Positions 1 to 11,700 of a stretch of 64,000 nt of DNA are shown one piece after another. The stretch comes from Mangifera indica (lineage: Eukaryota; Streptophyta; Magnoliopsida; Sapindales; Anacardiaceae), in contig NC_058137.1 of NCBI RefSeq assembly GCF_011075055.1, positions 22,119,463-22,183,462 of the forward strand, read 5' to 3'. The notes beneath the pieces are model-generated. The model ran no database searches. It was not told the DNA's origin and worked only from the letters and a program-made list of their open reading frames with translations. The translations under genes and the position numbers were made by a program. Position 1 is the first letter of the stretch, and every line of letters begins with the position of its first letter.

Positions 1-269
1 AACTCAAGCTCAAGCCGAGCTCACTTTAAAGGTATTTGAGCTCGGTTTGATACTAAAACGACGTTATTTTAATACATATTGGTTAAAATAACATTGTTTT
101 AGTCGATTTGTATTGAATTTTTCAAGCTCATGAACTTTACAAGCCGAACACCTCTAAAGCTCAAGTTCAAGCTCGAAAATATTAAACTCTCATACTCAAG
201 CTCAAGCTTGCTTGATCTAAGCTTGTTTTGGGCTTGTTCGAGATGAGTTCAAGTTTGATTCATACCCTA
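1..269. mobile_element. hAT-like MITE, right part (family 1)
   Basis: This AT-rich stretch is dense in 'gagctcaagctc'-type words and contains an AAAACGACGTTATTTT core. It ends with the inverted terminal motif ...ACCCTA seen in the complete relative at 40708-41108. The left end lies outside the window. The family call rests on that complete copy, which has an 8-bp target duplication. Confidence 0.6.
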
Positions 270-529
270 ATTCAAATTACAAGGATTTATTTAGTGATTA
301 CACTCATCAAGGTAGAAATGAAAATTCTTGCAATTGATGACCTACAACATTACCATACCCAAAATTTTGTCTTCAAATGCCACCACCTTATGTATCAATC
401 TATATCTAGTACCATTGAGAAATGGAAAATGTAGCATTTTTCATCCACTTCATCCTAACTATATATATATATGTATATATGGATTTTAAAGCTGAAGAAA
501 AAATTTTCTCAGAACTCAAACTAATAGAG

Positions 530-880
530 CTTTAAAAAGACTTGATACAGTCCAAATGAATCATTGTGAACCATATCAAAACCAACACTCATGAAACAAA
601 CAAATATTATGCTAACAAAGAACCTTTTAATACTTTTCAAATGACCGCTTATAAAAATTGGGAACTGTATTAATACCATCGCTTGAGAAACAATCCAATT
701 CTTCTGCCAACATAGAACCATTTAATAATTTCAAACAGACCCCGTTGTAAAAACTGTGAACCATATCATCACCAATGCCCATGAAGCAACTCAACCCTTG
801 CACCAACATAGAACCTTTTAATACCTTCCAAATGAATCCATTATAAAAATTTTTAAACGATATCAATACCAACCCTCACA
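530..880. repeat. ~96-bp tandem repeat, about 3.5 units
   Basis: The phrase 'ccaacatagaacc' and its surroundings recur near 611, 707 and 801, a period of about 96 bp. Each unit also carries 'gaaccatatcatcacc'-like and 'ttataaaaatt'-like words. The period is a multiple of three, and the minus strand reads as roughly 32-residue repeats interrupted by stops. I do not recognise the repeat as a protein family. Confidence 0.7.
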
Positions 881-1272
881 AAATAAAGCAATTGTTAAAC
901 CATCATACAACCATTCTCTCTAGTTTCAATTGAGTAAAACTTCTTAAATTGAAATGCTGAAACCAAATAAATAATAATAACAACAAAATTCCATGCTTTT
1001 ATCTCCCATCAATTCCACAAGTAACACAACAAAACCTAATTAAACAGAATTAACTTTTTTTTTATTTTACTTTAATTACATGGGGAATTAGCTAATTCAA
1101 AAATATATAAACCAGAAATTCCCTAACTTCCAATAATTCGTTAAACTTCATTCAACCACTAATGAACTTCCAGGCAATTCCTCAAGCGAAGTAATTTTAA
1201 ACAATAAAACATATAAATAGAAAATTTTTAAAACATAAATATAAAATAGAATTATTTCTTATTTATTAGTAC

Positions 1273-1575
1273 CTGCAGAGCGTGAGTGTATCGTCTGAAG
1301 GACCGCAACCGTTTGATAAAGTCTCGGAGTTGTACTTTGTCTACGGCTCGTCCTTCCTGGACCCACTGGTCCAGCATCGGAACAATGGAGACCTTAGGAT
1401 CTCCCAACGGCGAGATCCGACGGAAAAGAGCGTTCATCGAGTTTGACATTCGGCGTCTCCACTTCGATCTTAGGTTTTCTGTAGCTGTCGAGTATGAAGA
1501 AATACTCGAAACGTTTCGATGGCTGATTTGAGAGCTGACGCTTCCAAGAATCGTAAGCAGGCGTACAAGCTTCAT
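1273..1575 (-). CDS. PPR protein, first exon only (At2g20710-like)
   Basis: This is the first coding exon of a third member of the P-class pentatricopeptide family found complete at 21.3-23.8 and 28.6-31.0 kb. It reads from MKLVRLLTIL to HALQ and is about 101 aa. An arginine- and serine-rich N-terminus suggests mitochondrial targeting, followed by the family signatures ALFRRISPLG and VSIVPMLDQWVQEGR. It ends in a good GT donor. A start four codons upstream (1587) is possible, but the chosen Met aligns with the paralogues' MTLVRL. The second exon, which would carry the PPR repeats, is not found in the 1.27 kb to the left. Either the intron is longer than in the paralogues (about 0.9-1.0 kb) and the exon lies outside the window, or the gene is truncated. 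No stop or frameshift is seen in the exon. Confidence 0.65.
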
Positions 1576-1889
1576 TTGCATTAACAATTTTCAGAGAATC
1601 GGAGAGCGAAATGGGAAAACGAAGTTGAAGAGGCAGGGTGCTGACGCAGGGTTTAAGGGTTTTGGTTCATTATGGGTTAATTCAATGAAGTATGCTAAAG
1701 TTTTATTAATTTTCAACAAGTCCTCAATGATTTAATGACTGTCTAAAACCCCCAATTTTTATTTTGGTCACTTGTTTACATGTTCGTTGGATTTGTGATA
1801 AGCTAAGTTTCTTTTTTTAAATAAATATAATTCATATTTTTTAGTTTTATTTTAATATTTGAAAATACCTTTGTTATATTATTTAAATA

Positions 1890-2060
1890 ACAATAAAACC
1901 GTGTGTATCTATTTTGAGTACACAAACATATATACACTCGATGTGTATCATAATTTGATTTAATAGTTTTGAATTAAAAATAAAGCAGTACTCAATCACA
2001 TGATGACATACATAAATGTGTACCTTTTTATGTATTCAAAATAGATATGCATATTATTGC
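1890..2060. mobile_element. Palindromic foldback MITE (family 2)
   Basis: The left arm reads AATAAAACCGTGTGTATC with TTTGAGTACACAAA. The right arm is its inverted counterpart (TTCAAAATAGATATGCATA), and the centre carries 'caatcacatgatgaca'. The same imperfect palindrome recurs at least ten times in the window. Confidence 0.65.
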
Positions 2061-2176
2061 TCTTTAAATAATGTTTTTAGATTAATAATTTTTTAAAACT
2101 GTGAAAATATCTTTAAATAGTTTTCCTATTTTACACTTTTTTTTAATATTATACTCAAAAAAAAAGTTTTCTAAAA

Positions 2177-2714
2177 GGTCAAAAAACTCATTTCCATCCA
2201 AAGATTGTTCTTTTGTTAAGTTTTCACCTTCTAGTTTTAAAAAATTTTTTACTTACTCATGAGCCATTAAAATTAACTAAATCTGTTAGATTTAAAATTT
2301 TATCTCCTTTCCCCTCAAACCCTAAATTGCCCTCCTAAATCAAGTTTTAAAAAACAACATTTTCTCTCCTAAGGTTTACTCTTTAATCTCCAGCAGCTCT
2401 TTCAACGATCTCTCCCTCCCACCACTTCCTCTTTCTCCTCATCTCCCTTTAACACTTCCCCTTTCTTCTCATCGCTCGCTTTGTCAACCCATTAAAGTCA
2501 GGAAGATAAAGAACTTCATCTTCCTTATTAAGAGAAGAAAATGATATAAATTTTTAGAGTTTTAGAGTTTAATAATAAAATGACGATTTTACCCTTGTCT
2601 ATAATAGAAATTCTAATGGAAGTTAGTCTATGAGTAAGTATTTGGGTTTTTGATCTCTCGCAGATATATATTTGTCTTTGCATTAAAACTTGAGTGGGAA
2701 ATAGTTCTTTGGCC
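2177..2714. mobile_element. Possible non-autonomous foldback DNA element
   Basis: Long, diverged inverted ends face each other. GGTCAAAAAACTCATTTCC on the left corresponds to the inverse of GGGAAATAGTTCTTTGGCC on the right. Further in, 'cttactcatgagccatt' pairs with 'aatggaagttagtctatgagtaag'. I found no convincing target duplication, so the exact ends are approximate. The interior is CT-rich with no gene. Confidence 0.4.
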
Positions 2715-2820
2715 TTGATAAAATCATGTTTGGAGTATAATTCTTGTCTTCTATTCTCAAGTTGTATAAATATAAAAGACTACAAAATAACAGAAATATT
2801 AAGGAACCTTAAAGAACTCC

Positions 2821-3205
2821 ATACACATAATTTTAAAGATATATTTTGTAATATCAGCTAATAATTATATAATGAACATAAGTTTTTTAATTAATAAATC
2901 GAATCACATTGAAATTTTATGTCTCATTTATTTATTGTTTTATTCAAATTTAGATATAGTAGAAACTACGGTCTTATAAAATCTTCATCACTATATCATA
3001 GAAACATATATAACCTTATATACACATAATTTTAAGGATATATTTTGTAATATTAACTGATAATTATATCATGAACATAAGTTTTTCAAAAATGAAATCA
3101 AATCACATTGAAATTTGTCTCATTTATTTCTTGTTTTATCCAAATTTAAATATAGTAGAGACCATGATCTTATAAGATTTACATCACCACTATCATAACT
3201 TAATT
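2821..3205. repeat. 199-bp tandem duplication, two units
   Basis: The unit beginning ATACACATAATTTTAA at 2821 restarts at 3020 and remains alignable for about 185 bp, including 'atattttgtaatat', 'aatcacattgaaat' and 'atatagtaga'. No coding potential is seen. Confidence 0.8.
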
Positions 3206-3239
3206 TACAAAAAGATGTTTAAAATTCAGTAAATATTCA

Positions 3240-4520
3240 TTTTTCCATATAATTTTTTTTTTTTGTAACATTGGAGGCATAACTCCTCCCCAAAATTACA
3301 TACCTTCTTCACATTCATCCTATCTAAAATTGGATTAAAATTAGACTTAGCCTCCTTAAGAACTCTTGAACAACTAACCAGCAGCTAATTTACACTACTT
3401 CCTCAGTACCCAAGTTCATTGAAACTTTTGTAAAATGTTTCTCTCAATCCAAGTTAAAAAGTTACCGTTTGGTTGAGAAAGTAAGGAGAAGGTTATGGGA
3501 AAAATACTCAACCTTTTTAATTAACTCAATTGATATGAAATTCGCGTCCTATAAATAATGAGACTAAGTTTTGCACTTAGTCAACCCACTTGAACAACAC
3601 TTGCAAACACTAAGAAATGTAAAAGAATGGAACACTCAATGTACCAGAAAAGTACCCAACCTTTTTATTAACTCAAAAAGGATTTACAAGCCTGCTGCAA
3701 CAAGTATTTACACTGATTTTTCCACACACTTCACTGGCTTACACAACCCTCAATTTATAGGCATTCTGAATTGTTGACATCCCCAACCACTTAGGCATTA
3801 TCCTAGGCATAAGACGTAATTTAAAAGAAAATTGTCACCCAACTTTAAGGATTATCTGGCATCCTTGCTCAGCACGTTTTCCTACCCAACATGTCCTGTC
3901 ATGGCGCGACTTGGGGTTTGTGGGGTGTTTTCTTGTGCAACTCCCACGTCATTTGACTTCTTCCCTGGCCACCTGTTTGATGCTTAGAATGACAAGTTTT
4001 GGGCTTTTAAGGCCCCCAAAAATGCAGAGGCAGCAATTATGTTTTTTATTCCTGGACCAGTAGCCCACTTCCTTGCTTGTGCGCATTGTGCGTGATCTCT
4101 TTGAATGGGGTGCATGCTACATGTGCACATGCGTTGCCTGTCTAAGCGGTCAGCGCCCCAGTCCACCTTGTCTGTGTGCATGCACTTGCTTGTGCACTTG
4201 TCTCATGAGAGTCAATGCACACTGTTGACCCATATTTAGTTCGACTCGATTATATGTTGAGAGTCTTTTTATCTGTACATATAAATATTAATACAATCAA
4301 TTAGACAAGTTATCATGTCTCACCCTAGGCCTGATGAGCTCGTGTCACGATCACGAATTACTGACATTATGTGTCTATGGCCTTATACCCAAATTGATTC
4401 ACAGAATTATGCCAAAATAATAAAATAATATGATTCACACCAATTTTTGTGCACAAAAAAAAAAAAAAACTAAATTAAAAACATAAAGAAAACTTCTAAA
4501 CTTTTATAAATATCAATAGA
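3240..4520. other. Intergenic; possible solo-LTR remnant
   Basis: This stretch is richer in G+C than its surroundings at 3840-4220 and has no gene-like reading frame. A short internal duplication ('aaccttttta...aactca' near 3508 and 3658) and a 'caatttatagg' word, a TATA-like motif on the minus strand, resemble an old LTR in minus orientation. No TG...CA ends or internal domain were found, so this is weak. Confidence 0.25.
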
Positions 4521-4631
4521 TCTTTAAATGAAACTATTTGTTGGGTCATCATTCATAGATAAAGTAATTTTTTAATTAAAAAAATAAATAATAAATGTAA
4601 TTATTTTATAATTTAACAAATAATTTTTTTA

Positions 4632-7170
4632 ATAAGTAAAATAAAATAAAATGGTATCATATTCGAGTTTATAAAATTTAAGTCAATGAGCCGTGTTATT
4701 GGAATTTTTAAGTTTTTTCCACGGAACATTGAATAATTTATATGTTGATTGTTGTCCAAAAGATGTTTCAAACTTTCAATCACTCTTTATCTTGAAGATG
4801 AAATTTATAAGTTGTTATAATTGATTTTTCAATTTGTCCATTATTAGCTATTATTTTTCCAAAACTATTTTTCCAACACTATAATATTAACCCAAATAAA
4901 ATTTATTGTTGGTAAGAAGATGATATAAAATTTTACAATTTTTAATATTTTTTATTAATAAAAACTATCCAGGCATTTAGTTGATTTATCATTATTTTCT
5001 TTTTGATTTCTCTTGAAATTTTCTTACTTTTATCCCTTTTTTTTCACCTTTTTCTTTTCAAAATCAAGCTCTCAATTATATTTATAGTATCATAATTGTA
5101 AGGTTAACGTCTTAACATGACTAATTTATCTTAACATATGTCATTTAATTTATTCTTACCTTGTCGGAATATCAGCTTCGCTTTAATTTTCACTCAATCA
5201 ATTTTTTCATCAAAAAAATCACAAATATAGTATTTTTATTATAATAAGAAAAATAAAGTAAAATGATATTATGTCTTTGTTCATGAAATTAATGTCTTTG
5301 AACCATGTTAATGGAATTTTCTACTTTTTTCCATGGAATATTAAATAATTTGTATGTTAATTATTGCCCTATTGGAAAAAAAAACCATAGAAATAGTCAA
5401 GATATTTCAATCATTCTTTATCATGAAGATGACATTTATAAGTCATTATAATTGATTTTTCAAAACAACCATTATTATCAACTTGAACTAATTTTCCAAG
5501 GCCATTTTTCCAATATTACAACATTAACTTAAATGATATTTATTATTTTTGTAGGTAATTACAAATTATATTTATTGTTGGTGAAAAGTTGATGGTAATT
5601 TTTTTGATTAATAAAAAGTAATTGAGGCATTTTATTTATTTATCTCTATTTTCTCTTTGAAACTTTGTGATTTTTTTCCCTTTTATTCACCTTTTTCGAT
5701 CAAAATCAAGTTCTCAATTTTACTCATGATATTATAATTGTAAGACTAACGTTCTAACATGGTTAATATGTCTCAACACGTTACGTTTAATTTTTTCACT
5801 ACCAAAAAATCATCTTCACCCTAATTTCCAATCAATCATTTTTTCCTAAAAAAGATCATAAATATAATATTTTTATAATAAATGATATAATAGATGTAAT
5901 TATTAATAATTTAACAAATTAATATATGATAATAAGAAAAATAAAATAAAATGACATTATGTCTTAGTTCATGAAATTAATGTCTTCGAGCCGTGTTATC
6001 GGAATGAGTAATATTATATGTATAATCAAATCTTATTAATTTATTTATACAATCTGATGTGTCAACATACCTTATGATATGTTATCATCTTAGTTTGTAT
6101 GAATAAATTAGTAAGACATGTTTATATATATAATTTTATTCTATCATTATTTCTAACCTTTTTTTCACGGTATATTGAATAATTTGTGTTGACTAGTTGA
6201 CATTTTGCCCATTGGAAAAATGAACCGTGGAAAATTGTCATGACGTTTCAATCATTTCTTCATCAATAAAATGACATTTATCAGTCTTTACATGTAGGGT
6301 CGAAATTAGTTTACATAATATAAAGGTCTTACTAAAAATCTTCAATAATATTGAAATAATTTGAGTTAACTATGTGTACCTATTTTAAATACACAAACAA
6401 GTACACATATAAATGTATTATCATATGATTGAACATTACTTTATTCTTAATTCAAAATTATTCAATCACATAATGATACATATCAAATATGTACTCATTT
6501 ATGTACTTAAAATGAATACTTATAGTTTTATTGATTAGTTTTTAGGGGTTATCATATGGGTTATTAATTAAATTAGTTACTTTTAAGAGAGTGGATATTT
6601 ACAAAATTGCTTCCAATAAAAATATAATTTAAAAAGGCAATTCTACCCCTAGCATCAAAAAGTCTCATTTTCAATCTCTTTCACTTACATTTAACTACTC
6701 AAACCCAAAATCTAGCAAAAAGATTATTAAATGCAAATACTAAGATTAAAATTTAACTTTAAATTCCATTTATATAATGATTATGTGTTGTTATTAGGTC
6801 TATTAATTACATTTTGTTCATTTATCTCTATTTTCTCTTTAAACTCTCTTTGAAACCTTGCAATTTTTTTTCCCCTTTCTTTCACCTTTCCCGATCGAAA
6901 TGGAGTTCTCAATTTTATTCATGATATTATAATCATAAGACTAACGTTTCAATATAACTAATATGTCTCAACACACTACGTTTAATTTTTTCACTATTGA
7001 AAAATCATCTTCATCCTAATTTCCAATCAATCATTTTTTCATAAAAAAGATCATAAATATAATATTTTTATAATAAATGATATAATAGATGTAATTATTA
7101 ATAATTTAACAAATAATATTTGATAATAAGAAAAATAAAATAAAATGACATTATGTCTTAGTTCATGAAA
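4632..7170. repeat. AT-rich tandem array, about four units
   Basis: Units start near 4632, 5246, 5932 and 7128, each with 'aataagaaaaataaaataaaatg' followed by 'catgaaattaatgtctt' and a 'gccgtgttat' word. Further along each unit come 'attggaaaaa' and 'gatgacatttat'. The first spacings are 0.6-0.7 kb. The third unit is about 1.2 kb because MITE-like DNA (6358-6533 and around 6000-6170) was inserted. No gene is seen. Confidence 0.65.
6358..6533. mobile_element. Palindromic foldback MITE (family 2)
   Basis: It runs from 'aactatgtgtacctattt' to 'atacttatagttttatt', with 'aaatacacaaac' and its inverse 'tttatgtacttaaa' as sub-terminal arms and 'ttcaatcacataatgata' in the centre. Confidence 0.7.
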
Positions 7171-7514
7171 TTAATGTCTTCAAGTCGTGTTATCGAAATG
7201 AGTAATATTTTATGTCTAATCAAATCTTATTAACTTATTCATACAATTTGATGTGTTAATATACCAAATGATATGTTATTACTTCAATTTGTATAAATAA
7301 ATTAGTAAGACATATTTATATATATAATTTTATTCTATCATAATTTCCAACCTTTCTTTCACGGTATATTGAATAATTTGTGTTGACTACTTGACATTTT
7401 GCCCATTGGAAAAATGAACCAAGGAACATTTATCAGTCTTTACATGTAGGGTAGAAATCAGTTTGCATAATGTAAAAGTCTTACTAAAAATCTTCAATAA
7501 TATTGAATTAATTT

Positions 7515-7605
7515 TGAGCTAACTATGTGTATTCATTTTAAGTACACAAATAGATACACACTTAAATATATTATTATATGATTGAATATTACTTTATTTT
7601 TAAAA
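7515..7605. mobile_element. Half copy of palindromic MITE (family 2)
   Basis: Only the left arm and the beginning of the loop are present (AACTATGTGTATTCATTTTA to 'gaatattactttattttt'), closely matching the first half of the copy at 6358. The right half is missing. Confidence 0.55.
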
Positions 7606-8069
7606 ACATTATTTTCTTCATAATAAAGTTCACTCACTATCATCTCTAGTGTAAGATCACACCTTAGGTCTTACATATTTCTTTTTAATAAAGATTATTA
7701 TTATTATTATTAATTTCACCAATTTTTTGGGAGGAAAATAATTTGTTAAAACAACTCTAGGTATCTTTTGGGGTTATGAATCAAAGTCTAAAGATAAAAT
7801 ATTTTCAATATTAGTGCATACCATTGATGAGCGAACCTTTAAAGACATTATCTTTTCAATTGCATAGACAAGTCAACTCTAAAAGTGTGGAAAGTGAATG
7901 TCCCAACTTCCACTTCAAGTTGCATAGACAAGTCAAGTCTAAAACCGTGTTATTTGCTCTCATAAAGTTGATGGAATACTAGTCGTTGTCATAAATGGTG
8001 GGAATGATTGGGGACCATCGCTAAGTGAAATGAAAAATCAAGAAACAAAGTGCATAACATAACACCAGA

Positions 8070-8279
8070 GAATTGAATATTCAAATTTTCTGGAAAATAT
8101 CAATACAATCAACAATATAATTCTTCAGACTAACTTTACCTTTTTTGGCCTCTTCAATGCTCCATAACAATTGAGAATTGAATATTCAAATTTTCTTAAA
8201 AATATCAACACAATCAGTAATATAATTCTTCACACCAACTTTACGTTTCTTGGCCTCTTCAATGCTCCATAACAATTGA
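8070..8279. repeat. 105-bp tandem duplication
   Basis: The unit beginning GAATTGAATATTCAAATTTT restarts after 105 bp. Both copies end in 'cttcaatgctccataacaatt' and differ at a handful of positions, so this duplication is fairly recent. It lies about 0.5 kb upstream of the receptor-like gene. Confidence 0.85.
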
Positions 8280-8622
8280 AGTTATTAGTTAAAAATTAGT
8301 TTTTGAGGAAAGACAATATTCTTATTTTTTTAGTCAATGCAATTTGACATAAAATAATATTTGGAAGTCAAATCAATATAATTACATTTAATTTGTGTCA
8401 CATAATTTTTAATTGGTTTACATAGTTCATAGACAAAGTATAAGCAAAACTAAAGCTATATTTCTTGAACTTATTGTAGGAATTTCTAATTGATTGATAT
8501 CAAATATATAATTTATGTATTATTATTTTTTGTTGATAAAAAATTAATAAAATATATTATAGTTGGGAAAGAGGAAAGAGAAGAGGAAAATGAGTTGAAA
8601 GAGACATCCTACACCTCTCTAT

Positions 8623-8632
8623 ACTATAAATA
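8623..8632 (+). promoter_or_regulatory. Probable TATA box of the RLP gene
   Basis: ACTATAAATA lies about 70 bp before the ATG at 8693 that opens the damaged leader, and 120-130 bp before the Met at 8755. That is a plausible core-promoter distance for a plant gene with a short leader. Confidence 0.45.
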
Positions 8633-8692
8633 CACTAAACTGATTTCTTGGAAATCACATAAGCAAAACAAATATAGTATTATTATTGAGAG

Positions 8693-8760
8693 ATGGAGTT
8701 AAAATGTGTGAGGGTTTGGTCAATGTTGATGATGATGTTTATTTTTTTTAAAATATGGAG
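8693..8760 (+). pseudogene. Frameshifted signal-peptide segment of the RLP
   Basis: An ATG at 8693 opens MELKCVRVWSMLMMMFIFF, a good hydrophobic leader of the kind expected before the LRRNT. It runs out of frame with MEEERFALL. The Met at 8755 is preceded in frame by TAA (8749-8751). The Gly/Cys residues that normally precede 'LEEERFALL' are missing, which suggests a small deletion next to the T tract at 8742-8749. Confidence 0.6.
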
Positions 8761-11700
8761 GAAGAGAGGTTTGCTCTCTTGCATCTTAAACATTTCTTAA
8801 ACGATGCTAACTCACTTCAAGAGTGGGTTGAGGGTGATAGGAATTTATCATATTGTTGTCAATGGACAAGGATTCAATGCAACAATATGACAGGCAGAGT
8901 GACAAGTCTTAATCTTTTTCATGCAAGAAAATATGAATCAGGAAAGTGGAATCTAAATGTTTCTTTGTTTTCTCCCTTCCAAGAATTGGAAACTCTTGAT
9001 TTAAGTGACAATCTTATAGCTGGTTGTGTTGAGAATGAAGGTCTTTCACCTTCCATCCTCTTAATAAATTGATTTTAAAGCATGCAGATTTTATTTTAAT
9101 TTACTAAATTTAATTTATTAATAATATTTGTTTTGTAGATTTTGAAAAATTATCACACTTAAGTAATCTCAAGGTTCTCTACTTATATGACAATATCTTC
9201 AATGACAGTCGTATTTTATCTGCTTTGAGCAAACATTCATCTCTTAAGTATTTAAATTTATCTTATAATCAGTTTAGAGAACTAAACCATTTTAACGGTA
9301 ATGTTCCATTACATAACATAACTCTTATTATTATTATTATTATTATCATTATTATTATTATTGTTATTATTATATTTGAATTTTTTTTCAGCTTCAAAGA
9401 TTAACAACTTGGAGTATCTCGGTTTAAGTGGTAACATCTTCAACCATAACATAGTATCATATGTATCTACTCTATCTTCATTAAAAGGACTAGATATATA
9501 TGACATTGGATTGAAAGGAACATTTGATCTTCAAGGTAAGCTTTCTTTTCATTTTAATTTCTCTCATGCATAACAAGATTTTATATATGACCTATTTTTG
9601 CTTTGTCTAATTGAAAAGATATCTTTGGCGGACAATAACATAATTTAAAATTGGACTAATAAAAGTTATTTATTATTAAATGAATAAAAAACAATGATCC
9701 TTCATCTTTAATAGAAATATTTCTAAATAGTATTGATTTTGAAATAATGTTTGTAAGTGTCATATTTTCACTCTGTCTCTCATAATGAAATCCCCTCAGT
9801 AGTTTGAAAGATTTGCAAATATTAACTTTAATGAAATTAAGTGAATTGAATTAAAGTCTAATTCTTTTTTTATTATTTTTAATTCACTCTTGTTTTAACT
9901 ATTTGCAGAGTTGGTCTCTTTGAGTAACTTAGAGGCATTATTCATGGGAGGAAATGAGATTAACAAAATTGTATTCTCAAAAGGTATTGATGATGACATA
10001 ATTATTTTTAATAATTATAAAAAAAGACCAAATATAATAATCTAACATTTGTCATTATTTTCCCACATTTCTCCTTTATGAGATGCACAATGACACATAA
10101 GCACATGTATTGGATTTGAAAATGGTAGTTCTTATGCCGTTATAGGAATTTTTTCATGAGAAAACAATGAGAATAATAGTGTTTGAATTTTTTCATGTAT
10201 ACACAGGTGGCACAAGTTTGAGAAAGTTAAATTGGCTTCATCTATGGAATGTGAGTATTAGTGACGGAAGCAGCCTCTTACAAACATTGGGCTCACTGCC
10301 ATCCCTAAATTATGTTGAACTCTGGTATTGCAACATTAGTGGAAGACTTCCTATTCATGGTAAGCACATTAACATTGCCTTAAAAGAAAAAAAAAATCAA
10401 AATTTTCTTTAAATAATTCTCATATTTACTCAATGACTTCACTAAATTTTGTTCTGCCATATTAAAATAAATTGAAAAAACATTAAATTTTGTCTTTAAA
10501 TGTGCATTTTATTTTTTTTCTAGTGGATATGTTAAATATTATATGCCTAGTTAAAATAGTTTTTGATACTTTATTAGCAAGGATATTACAGTAAATATAA
10601 TCAAAACAGTCAATTTTAACAGAATTTAGGTTTTAAGATAAAACTTTTATAACTTACGCTATTTTTACATTTTTTTTTTCTAAAATAAGTTATCCTAAAT
10701 TGATAATCTCTGTAATAGAAAATAAAAATAAAAGTTTAAATTACAACTTTAACAATAAGATAAAATATCAATCGGTTTTTATAATTTTAACTATAATTAA
10801 GTTGATAAATTGAAATTTATTTTAATCTATAATACTTTTCATTTATTATTATAATACAATTATTTTAAAATAATAATTAGAACCAATAATAATATGAAAA
10901 AAAAAAAAAGCTGATAAATTTTTGTGGTGACCATGTTTATACATACAAATTACAATTAATTCATGAAATGTTTTTTTGTATTTCCCTTACACATATTTTT
11001 TCTTTGTGTAGAGTGGCCTTCGATCAAAAATTTGACATTTTTAGAAATCGACAACTCTGTTTTTCATAACTACTTTTTTCAATTACTTGGGAGTATAACT
11101 TCTCTTCAGACTATTGAAATTTGGAATAGTAATCTCAATGATAGTCTATTCAACCAAGATTAGAATATAATTACTAATATTTGATTGTTGTTACTTTAAA
11201 TGAATGAACTTAGTTAATGAATTAAATTGCTTCTATTACCAAATCAAATGCCAACATTATCACCTTCACAAGATTATCCTTTTTAAATAAATTAAGATAT
11301 TACTTATTTATAGCCCATGCGTAAACTTAAAATAGAAAACTTTTAATTATTAATTTCAAATAATGTTACGTATATAAACAAACTATTATTACATATTTCT
11401 GTACACATTAATATATTCTCTAATATTATTCATTAATTATTTGATTATAATTTAAAAAACATTAATATTATTATTTATACTATAAAAATTATAATAATTT
11501 TTCATCTAGAATATCAGTTAATTCAATTATGGTTGTACTAAAGAGTCTATTAAGCGTCATGAGTTTATTTCGTGTCTCATTAATTTATAGATTTTTTAAA
11601 TGCATATTTTATTTTTCTCCTTTTTTACACTAATTAAACTGAAAAAAATTATGTTTGTTATTTTTCTATTAATTTAATTTTGTCTTATCCATAACATCAA

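Noticed and set aside
530..880. CRISPR-like array
   Set aside because: The repeats are contiguous ~96-bp tandem units without unique spacers, and this is a plant nuclear sequence.
9309..9506. Poly-Asn reading frame on the minus strand
   Set aside because: It is only the translation of the (ATT)n microsatellite in RLP intron 2.
11159..11170. AT-AC (U12-type) intron after RLP exon 6
   Set aside because: The sequence after the exon is ATTAGAATAT, not ATATCCTT, and the duplicate exon uses an ordinary GT. A lost donor is simpler.
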